Assembly (NCBI RefSeq): GCF_051106095.1
Contig: NC_135785.1
Span: 96,965,001-97,029,000 of the forward strand
Reading direction: 5' to 3'
DNA length: 64,000 nt
DNA from: Pogona vitticeps
Taxonomy: Eukaryota > Chordata > Lepidosauria > Squamata > Agamidae
Position 1 is the first letter of the stretch. The number at the start of each line of letters is the position of its first letter. Under the pieces are notes generated by a model. The model did not search any database and was not told the origin of the DNA. It saw nothing but the letters and a program-made list of their open reading frames with translations. Position numbers and translations under genes: made by a program. Shown in pieces: positions 22,537-61,006 of this stretch.

Positions 22537-23465
22537 GTTTGCCATGAAAGGATGAGCCGGTACTCTTCCTCAGATGCAAAGCTGCCATATTTCTTGAAAT
22601 ACACCCAGACACAAATATTACAGTCCCTACAAGGCTCCTCCATTACTTGATTGCATTTTCTGAAACCTACACTGAAACCGTTACTAGGCAATGGCCCGTT
22701 TAGCAAGAAAGAATCTAAGTCTATGTCAACAATAGATGTACTCATGGGTTTAAAGTCTTAAAAGCATAAGTGTTATTTCTCTATGAATTCCTATAATATG
22801 GTTTGTTCCAACTGCCACTGAAGGCCAATTTCCACCAAAGCAATTTAGATATAGCCCAAAAGGGACTGTTTATAAACTTCAAAGGAAGTTATGCATTATG
22901 TGGGTTTCCACTTCAGAGATACCTCTAGCTAGGGTAAAGGTAAAGGTAAAGGTTCCCCTTGACACAGAAAACCTTCAAGTTTCGTTCGTACCAGGTTTCA
23001 GATACTGGTCCTTTGGTTAAATGTGAAAAGAACTGACTCTTTCAGATTTGTTCATTTTGTTTTCCCTCACACGTACCCATTAGCCAGAGGAGGGGGAAAT
23101 CATGACAGAGGAAGCAAGAGACAGTGAAACAACAAGCCAGTCAAAATGAGAGGAAGAAAGGGGAAGGAAGGAATGGCACATACAGCATAAGCCCTATACC
23201 TGTGATACTCCAGTCTTTTGAACTCAGAGATACACAACCTTTCACACTGCATGTAATGCTAGCAAAGGGCTAAATACACAGACACATGCTTGAGTTGGAA
23301 AGTTCAAGATTGCTGGGCTGGGTGTTTAACTCCAGCCTATATAGCAAGCCTGCTCCAGATCCCTATGGAGTATGAGCAGTTGCCTTAAGGTGACTGTGGC
23401 CTCCAGCAAAGATGACATAGACTGCTCCTTCCCTGCCATCAATGACACTGATGAAGAGAGCATTG
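22537..23465. other. Unassigned DNA with a SINE tail scrap
   Basis: At 22933-22975 aggtaaaggtaaaggttccc plus cttgacac is the reverse complement of the Sauria SINE/BovB 3' tail. Nothing else is recognised. Confidence 0.5.
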
Positions 23466-23469
23466 CCAT

Positions 23470-23471
<2 letters not shown>

Positions 23472-23542
<71 letters not shown>

Positions 23543-23543
23543 C

Positions 23544-23580
<37 letters not shown>

Positions 23581-23650
23581 TATTTGGCTTCTATACCACC
23601 CATCTAGCTAGTAGGCCACTCTGGGCAGTTTACATGTTAGACAACTAAAA
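23472..23650 (-). repeat. (ATTG)n microsatellite seeded by an L2-like LINE tail
   Basis: About 108 bp of nearly perfect ATTG units run into taccacccatctagctagta...ccactctgggcag, the reverse complement of an L2-like 3' tail. The arrangement is the same as at 1391-1550. Confidence 0.7.
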
Positions 23651-23997
23651 CATACACCACACCAACAATGAACATAATAATACAAAAAAAAAAAGATAAA
23701 ACAACCATGTGGAAGCATCTGAACACCATTCTTCCAGCTCTGAGGAAATGGACTTGTCCCCAAAAACTCACATTGAAATGTAGCATTTAGTTTATAAGGT
23801 GTCACAATGTTTTTGTTGTTTTTATTTTTTAATTTTGTGTTTGCCTGAGATGCTAGACCAGACTAACACAGCTACCTTTTAGCTCAGTAGCTAGATCTTG
23901 AATCCTGGAACTTTTTGCATATAAGTTATATGCATTTTCCTAACAGGAAAAAAGTTGATTCATTTGAAATGTAGTGTTGTGGGAAATCTTTGTGGAT

Positions 23998-24088
23998 ACC
24001 TTGTTGTTGTTTAGTCATTAAGTCATATCTGACTCTTCGAGACACCATGGACCAGAGTACGCCAGGCCCTCCTGTCTTCCTTAGACCC
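23998..24088 (-). mobile_element. BovB LINE 3' tip
   Basis: ttgttgttgtttagtcatta followed by ccatggaccagagtacgcca and ggccctcctgtcttcc is the reverse complement of the last ~90 bp of BovB (compare 55575-55665). Confidence 0.75.
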
Positions 24089-24114
24089 CCCCCCCCCAAA
24101 AAAAACCTTAGACA

Positions 24115-24835
24115 ACCAAAAAAACTCAAGCCTGAAATATCTTTGGAGGCAAAAAAAAAAAAGAAACTGAAACTTTCTTACTTTGGGCACATCATGAGAA
24201 GGCACAATTCTCTGAAAAAAAAGTACAGTGGTACCTCAACTTGCGAACTTAATCCGTATTGGAATTAAGTTCATACGTCAAGTCAAACTTTCCCATTGGA
24301 ATGCATTGAAAACCATTTAATCCATATCTGCTGTTTTCCATTTGTATGTCGAGGCACTGTTCGTAGGCAGAGGCATTAGTTCCCATAAGAACTAATGAAA
24401 AGCCGGTTAATCTGTACTCTACCGCTAGGGGGTGAATTTTTTATATATATTTTTTCTTTTTTTGATCTAAGGTGAACTTAGGTCAAAAAAGGGCAGGAAA
24501 GGTTTTTTTCTCTTTTTTTCAGTTCATAAGTCGAGGCTCCAGTCACAGGTCAAAGCAACTTTTTGCGAACGGAGCTGTTCATAACTCAAATTGTTCGCAA
24601 GTAGGGACGTTCACACATCAAGGTACCACTGTAATGCTGGGGAAGGTAAAAGGCAGCAGGAAAAGAGGAAGACCAGAAATGAGATGGACTGATTCCCTAA
24701 AGGAAGCCGCAGACTTAAGTTTACAAGAGCTGAAAAGGGCAGTTGAGGCAGGACATTTTGGAAATCATTCATAGGGTCACCATGAGGCGGGGGCAACGTC
24801 ACAGCGCACAACAGCAGTCGCAACAATAACAACAG
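24115..24835 (+). mobile_element. RTE-type LINE 3' fragment, split by a MITE
   Basis: Plus-strand translation before the MITE gives LSYFGHIMRRHNSLKK. After it, TVMLGKVKGSRKRGRPEMRW and TDSLKEAADLSLQELKRAVE follow. These are consecutive pieces of an RTE-like C terminus, distinct from but related to the BovB at 54395. The MITE at 24226-24631 sits between them at a TA. Confidence 0.75.
24226..24631. mobile_element. Tigger-like MITE, complete, inserted in a LINE
   Basis: 406 bp, bounded by TA on both sides. The left end cagtggtacctcaacttgcg and the right end ...catcaaggtaccactg are inverted. The interior keeps inverted pieces (gcgaacttaatccg; gttcgcaag). The interrupted LINE frame on both sides confirms the borders. 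Confidence 0.85.
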
Positions 24836-25041
24836 CCTATGAGATACCTGGGGAATAGTTTCTCTAAGCATTCTTAAGGTTGGAATCTCTTCCTTGAAAT
24901 TCTAATCTACCTTCCCAAATTTATGACAACTCTTGGTACTGTTACTTGTATTTGGAGTGCTTGGCTAAAAATCCAGCTGCTCCCTAATGTTTCTTTCCAT
25001 TCAACATCATCATATTTATTTATTCCTATTTATGCATGGCA
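24836..25041. other. Unassigned DNA
   Basis: Short spacer, nothing recognised. Confidence 0.4.
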
Positions 25042-25375
25042 GGGACGTGGTGGAGCTGTAGGTTAAACTGCAGAAGCCTCTGTGCTGCAAGGTCAGAAGA
25101 CCAGCAGTCATAAGATAGAATCCACGCGACGGAGTAAGCTCCCGTCGCTTGTCCCAGCTCCTGCCAACCTAGCAGTTCAAAAGTGTGTAAATACGAGAAG
25201 ATAAATAGGTACCACCATAGTGGGAAGGTAAAGGCATTCCATGTCTAGTCACGCTGGCCATGTGACCACGGAAACAGTCTACGGACAAACACTGGTTCTA
25301 TGGCTTGGAAACGGGGATGAGCACCATGCCTTAGAGTCAGACACGTTTGCACTAAATGTCAAGGGGAACCTTTAC
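25042..25375 (+). mobile_element. Sauria SINE, plus orientation
   Basis: It begins gggacgtggtggagctgtag (tRNA-derived head with an A-box-like ggtggagctgtagg and a B-box-like agatagaatcc). It runs through cttgtcccagctcctgccaa and ggccatgtgaccacggaaac, and ends in tgtcaaggggaacctttaca, the BovB-like tail. Nearly full length. Confidence 0.88.
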
Positions 25376-25607
25376 ATTTCATCCATGCATGGGTAAATCT
25401 GATACATCATTTTGCACAAGGTTCTAATTTGCTTTCATGCACACAAGAAATATATTGTGCTCTTTTTATTCTGCAACTATTTTTGGTTATTTTCTAAAAT
25501 TTAAATCAGCCCTTTAACACATTGCAATAGGCAACACACTTTTCGTATTACAACACCTAAAAAAAAACAGTAGTCCCTGACAGGAACCCAGAAAGGTACA
25601 GGTAGGA

Positions 25608-25820
<213 letters not shown>

Positions 25821-26139
25821 GTAAGGTTCCCCTTGACATTTTTAGTCCAGTAGTCTCCGACTCTAGGGGGCGGTGCTCATCCTGTTTTCAAGCCGTAGAG
25901 CCAGCGCTTGTCCGAATACAGTTTCCGTTGCCACGTGGCCAGTGTGACTAGGGAATGGCATTTTACCTTCCCACTGAGGTGGTCCCTATTTATCTACTCA
26001 CATTTACATGCTATTGAACTGCTAGGTTGGCGGGAGCTGGGACAAGTGACAGGCGCTCACTCAGTCGCGTGGATTCGATCTTATGGTCTTGTGACCTTGC
26101 AGCACAGGCTTCTGTGGTTTAGCCCACAGTGCCACCACG

Positions 26140-26140
<1 letters not shown>
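25821..26140 (-). mobile_element. Sauria SINE, minus orientation
   Basis: It is the reverse complement of the copy at 25042. It starts gtaaggttccccttgacatt and ends agtgccaccacgt. A (GTT)n run follows at 26141-26172. Confidence 0.88.
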
Positions 26141-26176
<36 letters not shown>

Positions 26177-26214
26177 ATGCTGCATTTCTCCCATGATTAA
26201 GAGTTATAAAAATA

Positions 26215-26352
26215 TAATAATAATCTTAGAACTGCAGAGCTGGAAGGGACCCTATGGATCACCAAGTCCGGCTCCTTTCAAAGAGGCAAAGTGGGGAATC
26301 AAACTCCCAGCCTCTAGCTCTGCAGTCAGATACCTAACTCACAAAACTATCC
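26215..26352 (-). mobile_element. CR1-like LINE 3' fragment
   Basis: cttagaactgcagagctgga plus agggaccctatggatcacc, then ctcccagcctctagctctgc, matches the reverse complement of amniote CR1 3' ends as recalled. Noncoding. Confidence 0.55.
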
Positions 26353-26495
26353 AGCAGTTATGTAAACATCTCCATATGTTCAGTATCTCAGGTTCACTCT
26401 TCATCCTGAACAATGTCAGTGAGTTCAATAAAATGTTATGGTAAGGATCTGAACCATTGAGTTAATTTTCCCGTACATGCTCTAGGGTTTTTGTA

Positions 26496-26843
26496 AAGGT
26501 AAAAGGTAAAGGTTTCCCTTGACAATTTTTGTCCAGTCGTGTTCGACTCTAGGGGGCGGTGCTCATCCCCGTTTCCAAGCCATAGAGCCAGCGTTTGTCC
26601 GAAGACAATCTTCCGTGGTCACATGGCCACTGCGACTTAGACACAGAACGCTGTTACCTTCCCACCGAAGTAGTCCCTATTTATCTACTCGCATTTGCAT
26701 GCTTTTGAACCACTAGGTTGGCAAGAGCTGGGACAAGCGACGGGAGCTCACTCCGTTGCGTGGATTCGATCTTACGACTGCTTGGTCTTCTGACCCTGCA
26801 GCACAGGCTTCTGCGGTTTAGCCCGCAGAGCCACCACGTCCCC
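26496..26843 (-). mobile_element. Sauria SINE with 12-bp target-site duplication
   Basis: A full-length minus-orientation copy flanked by agggtttttgta at 26484-26495 and 26844-26855. Key blocks are ttccgtggtcacatggccac, gctgggacaagcgacgggag and ccaccacgtccc. Confidence 0.9.
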
Positions 26844-26855
26844 AGGGTTTTTGTA

Positions 26856-27650
26856 GGCAAGTGATATTATCATTTCAGGTCCTTGTGCCCCCTGGAGCAT
26901 TCCTGGCGGTCAGAGAATCTTCCCAAGTGTACTTTGATGTGGATAGGAGACTGGATCCTGAAGAACCATGGGGCAACCTCTCTAGCTTCCATAGAAATAC
27001 ATGGAATGATGTTTGGATGATGGCACATACATTTATAACGTATCTCATCCTCTATTTAATGTGTGTGAATATAACTGGCAGTTATTAAAATGTCAGGGTG
27101 AAAAGTCTCAAGGCTCCTCTACTGAATAAAATACTGTAGTCTCCTTTAGCAACAAGAACAGGGGAATCCTAGGGCTCTGGGAACACCTGCATCAACTCCA
27201 GGTCAGAGATCCCCCAGACGTGAAGGGGGACAACTTTTCACAGGAGAGTGGACTTGCAGCAAAAAGGGCCAGGAAATTTCCAAATTCAAACTGCCATCTG
27301 TCTTCGTGAGTTTTCTTTCCTCAAAGCATCTGACTCAGGAGATGCCATTCTGGTGAAATCAGCTGTCTAACTTTGCCAAGGAGGGGAGGTGTGTGAAGAA
27401 GATTTATGCCTGACTACATGAACTGTGAGTAACTGACTTTGTATTCAGCCTCAGCAAGTATAAATAAAAGGCTGACTTTAAAGAAGAGAAAAATAAACAA
27501 AAACGGGTGAAGGAGCATTTGTATCTCTGAAACATCAGCAAATTTTTATAACATAGTTATGTAGTTAGATTTTATATTAGATAGTGTATTATGGTAATCA
27601 CTTCAAACTAGAAATTCTTTTGCTGAATTTAATATTAGAAGTTTTTATCT
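26856..27650. other. Unassigned DNA
   Basis: Nothing recognised. A TA-rich tract follows at about 27653-27711. Confidence 0.4.
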
Positions 27651-27951
27651 GAAATATATATATATATACATATAAATAAATAAATATATATATACATATA
27701 TACATATACTGTACATACAGATGTTATTCCAACTGATAATGTTCCAATGTTTGTAACAGCAGCTGACATTACTCTGAAGAGCTAGTCTTTTCAGGAGCTG
27801 GTATAGCGCAGAGAGCTGGCTTACAGGACTGGAGTTGCAGACCCACTTGGGAAACGGGTCAACTAAGATCAATAATGAACATGACATTCTGTACACAGTG
27901 CCACCTCTTGATTCTTTCTTATCTAATGAGTCATAATTGAGTGTGGGAACT

Positions 27952-28170
27952 GACATGGCTCAGTGAGTTAAAACATCTGACTGTGAAGCCAGAGTTGAGA
28001 GTCTGAATGTTCCAGGATGTGTGGCCAATAGGGTTAAGTGCTCTTAACCAAGTTGTATTGTCCTAGGGCACTGCCAGGAGGGACTGGTAAACCATTTCTG
28101 AATACTTCATTTCTAGAAAACCCTGAGAGAGCTGCTGTAAGCTGAAATTGACTTAAAGGAACAGGATGTT
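27952..28170 (+). mobile_element. Old tRNA-derived SINE
   Basis: acatggctcagtgagttaaa plus acatctgactgtgaagccag plus agttgagagtctgaatgttcc keeps the A-box/B-box spacing of a tRNA head. The far part (aaaccatttctgaatacttc ... aaaaccctgagagagctgct ... aaattgacttaaagg) resembles SINE bodies seen in squamates. It is diverged, so it is not called as a tRNA gene. Confidence 0.5.
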
Positions 28171-30880
28171 GGCCTGTCAGATTGTTTTAAGAAAATTTTG
28201 CACAATTTTAATGTAGGCATAAGAGTATTTTAACAATAAAAAAGGAAAAATCACTGCATTTACAATACCATTTTTATTTATTACTTTTTTCCATAAAAAC
28301 AAAATGGATGGCAAATTAGCCCCAATTAAAGACACATTATATATCTGAGATGAGAATTATTCGCTTCCCGGTAATAGGGTCAGAGAGAATTGTCTTAGAC
28401 ACTCACTCCTGCTTCCTCAGGAGCCAAATTTTTATAATGTTGCATTTTTATTAGAAAAATATATATTTATAAAACTTTCCATAATAATATCAAAACTCTA
28501 TATAAAGGCTAGTCATCTTTTTTCCTGTTGTTTGGACACAAGCACTGAAGGAAAGTAATGGAGCATCTGGTGATACTTGGAAATATTCCTCTCCGTTGTG
28601 TTCCATTTACAGCTTACAAAAACGAAATGCATGAAAGAACAGAGCTTAGAAGAGTTATTTGTTTTTGACTTCAATCCTGAAATCTTAGTCAGCATAGGCA
28701 CAGTCTATGCTGCCTGACGGATTGTGGGAGTTGTAGTTTAAAAAAAGGAGTTTTTCTGAGTTCTGAAAAAAGAGAGACAATCTCTTAGCTCTCAGGTGGT
28801 CCATCCAGTTTACTGGCCAGTGTGCACAAGCAGCACACATTAAAATAAAGAACAGATGCGCACATGATAGTATGGCAGATTAAGACTTTGGGTTGTTGTT
28901 TTTTGTGCTATCATTTCTGCAATGAGTGAACTCAACATGACTTCACAGCAATGTGCCTGAATCCTATAAACCACAGGCCTACATAAAAGTAGACTATCAA
29001 AATGATTTTAACCTACAGAGTTCTCCTATAGAATTAAAAGACAATCAATATCCTTGGTATGGTGTTTTCATGTTGTGCAAAACATTCTTGCCCTTCAAGA
29101 TTGATTCAATGTAAGGAAAAGCGAAACAGGTGCTACTGCATTTCGGAAATTCAATGGTTCTATAGAAAGGGAAGGAAACCTGGCCGATGTAGTGTCCAGA
29201 GGCAGACGTATCCTAAACACATCTCCTCACAGTTGGGAAGAGTCAAAGGGAGGTGGGGATCTCCATATTATTTCCAGTCTCAGTGACTGGAGGTAAAGCA
29301 GTGATTCCCCAAAAATCCTGGGTAAATCATCCAGCTCCTCTCTCTTCTTTAATTTATTAAATGCCTGTTCATACAAAGACTGCAAAAGTACTTGAACATA
29401 CCAAAGAGCATTTTTTGGATTTATTTTCACATAAACATCTTATGCTAAAGCTCTCTCCTGGAAAATAGACCTTCCCTGAGCAGAAGATACTTTTTGTATG
29501 TGAAAGGGCTTCTTTGGATCTATCCCATAATCCCATATTTTCTTGCCATCATACATAAAGGCAATGATACCTGTTTCACCTAAAATACACAACTGCTACT
29601 TCAGCACTCACTTTTTCCTTACAGCTGCTGCATATTATTCAGTTCTTTCTTCAGATATGATATATTGCAGCAGTCCTCAGAAACAATACCTGAAAAGGCT
29701 TCTTTGGTCATTATACATATTTTGGAACATTCACCTCAAACCATTAATATAAAAATATTGACAATATGCAGAGAAGGCGGGAAAAAGAACTGAAGCATGC
29801 CTGTATAATTCAGGCTTGTCTGTTGTCTCCCAGTCTGAAGATGCTTCAAGGAAGTAGGATGATATTAATTTCAAGGGACATCCTGAGGCCATTTATATAA
29901 GCCTAAATACAGATCACTGATTAAATCCATATGTTAAATGTTGCAGTCAAAATCCTCAATTTTTTAACACCTAAACAAATAGTTTATAAAGAAAGCCAGC
30001 CTTCCACAACCTGGTGACTTCCAGGTATGTTGGATCCAACACCCATCATTCTTTCTAAACCTGCCCTGCAGAATTGGAGAGGGTAAGTTTAATAAAAGTT
30101 CCTCAGCTGTATTAGACCGGTCCTTTTCTTATTGAAAATGAAACAAGTGGGTAATTCTGAACATCCTAAAATGGAATGTGGCAGTTTAACATTTGTAATT
30201 TGTCGATTTCTCATATATAGTTTTTATAACAGTCCCCTTCACAACCAACAGTCTTCGCAATTTATGTCGACATAAAGCACTGGGTGTACTGGGAATTCCA
30301 AGATCTATTTGCATGTTGTCAGGTGATACTCGACAGCATCATACAACCGCTGTTGTCTTTTCCAATCAAATGTTTCTTGCAACGTTACCTGTTTTCATCT
30401 AACTGATTTACCTGTTAAATAGATGAAAAAATTAATTAAAATTATTGTTTATTATTATAGATATCTTAAGGCTATTATATTTTGAGCAGCACAAACCTGC
30501 AAGGCCACTGAATCACATGCAAAAGCTGATGCCAAAAGAAACTTGTTTGTAGGATTCCCCCTCCCCCATCGGCACAAAAACCTCTCTGTTGTTGTAAGCA
30601 GCCCAGAGTGGTCTTAATGGACTAGATAGGAGGGATATAAACAGAATTTTAAAAAAACTAAGAAAGCTAGCAAATTAACACCCAATAATTTTTTTTCTGT
30701 AGAGATTAAAAGACAAGACTGCCTCCTGCCTGCAGGTTCACTATTCAATAGTAAGGCTATGAAAGAAACAAAACAAAACAATGTGGAAGTAAAAAGCAAG
30801 CAAATTCAGACCATGTAACCTAAACAGCAGCATCTGATTATGCCAGGGGCTGCCTGGAGTTTAAGCAAACAAGAACCCTA
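28171..30880. other. Unassigned DNA with repeat scraps
   Basis: 29990-30055 (cttccacaacctggtgactt ... aacacccatcattctttc) looks like a hAT-type end common in amniotes. 30588-30650 (ttgttgtaagcagcccagag tggtc) is an L2-like tail. The open frame at 29227-29430 is discussed among rejected items. No gene is supported. Confidence 0.4.
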
Positions 30881-31132
30881 CCCTGTTTCCCTGAAAATAA
30901 GATCTAACCTGAAAATAAGCCCTAATATGATTTTTCAGGATGCTTGTAATATAAGCCTTACCCCCCCCCAAAAAAAATAAGTCCTAGTTAAGTGAAGCCC
31001 CGTCCTCCACCATTGTGCAGCAACCAGATGACATGACTGTAAAATAAAACATCCCCTGAAAATAAACCCTAATTTTTTGGGGGGGGTGCAAAAATTAATA
31101 TTAGACCCTGTCTTATTTTTGGGGAAACACGG
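30881..31132. mobile_element. MITE with a 'GTTTCCC...GAAAATAAG' terminus, complete
   Basis: 252 bp bounded by TA at 30879-30880 and 31133-31134. The ends ccctgtttccctgaaaataa and ttatttttggggaaacacgg are inverted. The interior repeats the ctgaaaataa(g)cccta motif. It is a nonautonomous DNA transposon of a type widespread in vertebrates; I do not assign the superfamily firmly. Confidence 0.75.
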
Positions 31133-31830
31133 TAGTATGTCTTGAGTTCTCTGGGTGATGGGACTGTACAGGCCAGAACATGCTTCCTTTTGGTTCTGCA
31201 ATCCTGAAGCAACTGGCAGCAGCAATATCCAATGCCCAATTTCTACAGGCTGATGAAAAAAATGTGAGGGCAGGGTGTGCCTAAATTTATTTAATTTCAC
31301 TTTTACTAATGACCGAATTTCTCATTTCAACTAAGTATAGCTCTTCGATGCTTCTACTACGTAAGATTTAAGAAGTTAAAAAAATAGCTTCTATTTTGTC
31401 TTCTCCAACCAGCTGACAGAAGGTTGACTTTCTTCCTCTCCCTTTCTGTAGCCATCTAGGCTGTCTGAGGGCTCCAGGGAGATTTCCAGTATTCCAGAGC
31501 TGCTTTTGGAGGTCTATATGTGCTTGCAAGTGGATTGGAAAACTTACCCAGTTCCTGCTCCACCTATGGAAGTCCATTGTTAGATTCTGCCCCCACTAGA
31601 ATATTATTTCTTCCTATAGTGCTTATTTTAGTGACTGCATACTTTGTATCATCCAAGCAATTCTAAAAGGACTTCCCAAAAAATGTCAACCCATTTTATT
31701 CTTTGAAAAAAAATATTTTGCCTCCATTGGAATTTCACTGAATAACTGAGATGTTTTTAATAAATGATAAGCTTACACTAAACATTTGTAGTTTCCAAAT
31801 CTCATTGCTGCAGGATCAAAATTAAAAGTT
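31133..31830. other. Unassigned DNA
   Basis: Nothing recognised. Confidence 0.4.
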
Positions 31831-32229
31831 ACTGTATTTTTCCGTGTATAAGACAATACTTTTGTCTAAACTATTTAGATTAAAAATTGAGGGTCATCCT
31901 ATACACGGAAGTAAGGAGGGGGAGGGATCAAAGTGCTTTGACTCCTGCTTTCCCCCTCCACTTTCTTCGCAAAAGGTAGAGGGGGGAGCAGGAATCAAAG
32001 TGCTTTGATGATTCCTGCTTTCACCTCCACTTTCTTGCGAGGGAAGTGCTTTTCCCCTCCAGGTTCTTTGCAAGGAAGTGGATGAGGAAAGCACTTTCCT
32101 TGCAAAAAAAAAGTGCAAGAAAGTGGAGGGGGAAAGCAGGAATAATCAAAGTGCTTTGATTCCTGCTTCCCCCTCCACTTTCTTGTGAAGACATAAATTT
32201 GGGGCATCTTATACAAGGAAAAATATGGT
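31831..32229. mobile_element. MITE with 'TATTTTTCC..GTATAAGA' termini and a self-repeated interior
   Basis: The left end actgtatttttccgtgtata and the right end tatacaaggaaaaatatggt are inverted, about 399 bp apart. The interior is made of direct and inverted copies of a motif containing caaagtgctttga and ccccctccactttcttgc (near 31930, 32000, 32030, 32115 and 32150). Confidence 0.7.
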
Positions 32230-32515
32230 AAATTTAATTTTTTAAAAGTAACCAGGCTGAGCTTACTCATGACAAGCAGCTATTAAAATGACAATGCTAC
32301 AGGAAAATCTTGCAGATGCCATTTAAGAGAAGAAATGGGAAATATGAAACCAAGACCCCTTCTTGGTATCACATATTTAATAGTCTGTCAGTAACAGAAT
32401 GACTAAGTAAAAGCAGAAAAGTTAGAGAGTGCACAGGATGAGAGGAACTCTGCCAAACATATCACTGCAATATACAATGATAAAAAACAGAATGCCTCTA
32501 ATATTTTGAGAATTC
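32230..32515. other. Spacer downstream of the transporter gene
   Basis: AT-rich, nothing recognised. Confidence 0.4.
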
Positions 32516-58865
<26,350 letters not shown>

Positions 58866-59333
58866 CTGTTGAAAACAAAAACACATATTTTCAGTTAAAA
58901 GACAATGTGAGTGATCTTGTACTCTCCTCCAGGACTCTGACCTTCTACCATCCCACAAAAAGTCTACACTTTTAAAAAATACTCTTTTTAGAAAGTCCTC
59001 TGGCAGCATGGATAAAAATCTAAGATTTTTTAAAATCAAATTGATTTAAATCACAATTTAAATTTTAAAACTAACTTTTAAAATTTAAATAGTAAAAAAC
59101 CCAATTTTTAAAATTTAAATAATTATTTAAATCAATCTTATTTAAATCAATTTGACCCTGCCTTCTGGATATATAGGAGCAATGTTTTCTTGTTTTGAGG
59201 GGGACCCAGCACCACTGGGTCCCCCATGCCACCACACTGTAATTTTAATTTTAAAAAATTAACAGCTAGAAGGAGAAAGGAAAACTTGCAGGTCAGAACT
59301 GAGGTAGCAACTGCTTCTTATGAAGCCCTACAG
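58866..59333. other. Upstream of exon A: AT-rich palindromic MITE-like block
   Basis: 58990-59155 (gattttttaaaatcaaattg atttaaatcacaatttaaa ... aaatcaatttgaccctgcc) is a self-complementary 'GATTTAAATC' repeat, probably a decayed DNA-transposon derivative. No exon encoding the N terminus of the transporter was found here. Confidence 0.5.
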
Positions 59334-59560
59334 CAGGGGTCCCCAACCCCCAGTCCGCGAACCTGTGCCGATCTGTGGGCTTCCTTGAACCGGGCCACAG
59401 ACACAGATCTTTGCCCCCACCCCACCCCATGCAGGAAAGCTGAGAACAATAAGGCCCATATGCTCAAGCCTAGAGAGCACGGTAGGCTTAAGGCCCTAGA
59501 TACAGGAAGGGATCCCACCCCTCCTTTGTGAAGTGAAGCAGGAGTACAGGCTAGAACACA
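59334..59560 (+). mobile_element. hAT-type element left-end fragment
   Basis: caggggtccccaacccccag plus tccgcgaacctgtgccgatc is the left end of a common vertebrate hAT family ('CAGGGGTCCCCAACC'). The extent to the right is uncertain. A right-end fragment of the same family is at 63616-63747. Confidence 0.6.
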
Positions 59561-59574
59561 TCGCTGGAAATAAT

Positions 59575-59880
59575 GAGGCCAGGGAGAAACGAGGGCAAGA
59601 GTAGTAGTGCCAGGGAAGCAACTTCATCAAGGCAAAGTCAGGGGGTGCACTCAGGCACCACACCCTCTCGTGGCCTTTGTCTTCACGCATCCCCGGCAGC
59701 CAATCACGGGCCAATAGGAGGAGGGGACGGAAAAGCAAATCCACGCCTTGCAGACCCGCAATCTTGCCACTGCTCCGGTTCCTCTGCCTCAGTGCGTCTC
59801 CCCACCTCCCGCTCCTCGCTTCTCGGGAACTGTCACCCTGTTCCCTACAACCAGCTTGGGCTCCTTTGGCTCAGTGTGCA
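59575..59880 (+). promoter_or_regulatory. GC-rich patch with two CCAAT boxes (candidate regulatory region)
   Basis: The patch is GC-rich compared with the surrounding DNA. It contains ccaatcacgggccaatagga (two CCAAT motifs at about 59700-59715) followed by aggaggggacgg. No start codon in good context or splice donor links it to the transporter. It may be a promoter fragment, or GC-rich hAT sequence. Confidence 0.25.
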
Positions 59881-60130
59881 GAGAAAACCAGTGTAATATC
59901 CAATAGATATGTAAAGATGTTGTTCTTTTTGAATTTGATATGCAGCAAACCTTTGTTTACTTTTTGCCATAAACCACGAGCAATTCCTTGATTGATTGAT
60001 TGATTTTGCTTTCCCCGGTTAGGAGGGCTTTGTTGGAGGTGTCGCAGCACAGATGAAATAATGCCTGTGGGAATCTTGCCATAGTCCATTAGTGCTGCTT
60101 ATACATTTTTAAACTGCAAACAAAGTGGTA

Positions 60131-60472
60131 CAGTGGTGCCTCGCATTACGATGTTAATTCATTCCAACGAAAACATCGTAAAGCAATTTCCTCCATAGCG
60201 CAGCCATTTTCACTGCCCGTGCAGCGAGGAATCTGTGCCAGAAAACAGCGGGTGGCCATTTTTTTTAACCCAGCGGCCATTTTGAAACTGCTGATCAGCT
60301 GTGCAAAAATCATCATTTTGCGATATTCGGCTAGCAAAGCAGGGAACCGATCATCGCAAAGCGAAAAAAACCCATAGGAAACATTGTTTTGCAATCGCTT
60401 TGCGATCTCAAAAACTTCATCGTTATGCGATTTTGTCGTAAAACGAAGCACTCGTCTTGCGAGGCACCACTG
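60131..60472. mobile_element. Tigger-like MITE, complete
   Basis: 342 bp between TAs. The ends cagtggtgcctcgcattacg and cttgcgaggcaccactg are inverted. The interior has gtaaagcaat and cgatcatcgcaaagcg blocks. Confidence 0.88.
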
Positions 60473-60870
60473 TATTTGGATATTCAAGACTTTTAGCTTG
60501 TTCCTGTGAGGTAGAGAGTACTGTTTATATGAGAGTGTATTTCTTTATGTAAATAGCATTCTCTTAGTTTGTCTTCTCAGTACTGATCTAAGTAAATCTG
60601 AAATTTATGTCCTTTACCTTAGTAGTGTTGACTACAGCCTAGATTCAACTGGTCATTCCAATTAGAGTAGACTGGTGAAATCAGTGAGATTTACATGTGT
60701 TGGCTTAATCAATCAGTAGTTGATTGGATGAGTCTGGTCTAATGGAACAAGAAACTTAAGCCTATGGTTTTAACGAAGATAAATTAATATGTTTAGCTAA
60801 TATTCTCAGACAGTATTTTACATATTTATATAGAACTGTAAATCTGAAGACTGAATCCATATGTGTCTCC
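60473..60870. other. Unassigned DNA
   Basis: A possible scrap of a common amniote repeat lies at 60640-60700 (gactggtgaaatcagtgaga). Nothing else. Confidence 0.4.
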
Positions 60871-60879
60871 ATGAGGCAT

Positions 60880-60906
60880 GTTTAGGTGGGCCAGATAGGC
60901 GGGGTA

Positions 60907-60949
<43 letters not shown>

Positions 60950-60952
60950 ATA

Positions 60953-61006
<54 letters not shown>

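Noticed and set aside
23472-23579. Regular short repeats as a CRISPR-like array
   Set aside because: Pure ATTG units without spacers. This is a microsatellite in a eukaryotic genome.
27952-28040. Possible tRNA gene
   Set aside because: The A- and B-box-like motifs belong to an old SINE. The B box is degraded and no acceptor stem pairing is evident. The heads of the Sauria SINEs were rejected as tRNA genes for the same reason.
29227-29430. Minus-strand frame faintly resembling the N-terminal region of ABCC/MRP transporters (VKINPKNA ... KKREELDDLPRI)
   Set aside because: The similarity is short and weak, the frame starts at GTG after an upstream stop, no convincing splice sites flank it, and no other ABCC piece lies nearby.
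59226-59991. Several overlapping open frames on both strands in GC-rich DNA
   Set aside because: High GC content lowers stop frequency. No domain, signal peptide or splice structure is visible.
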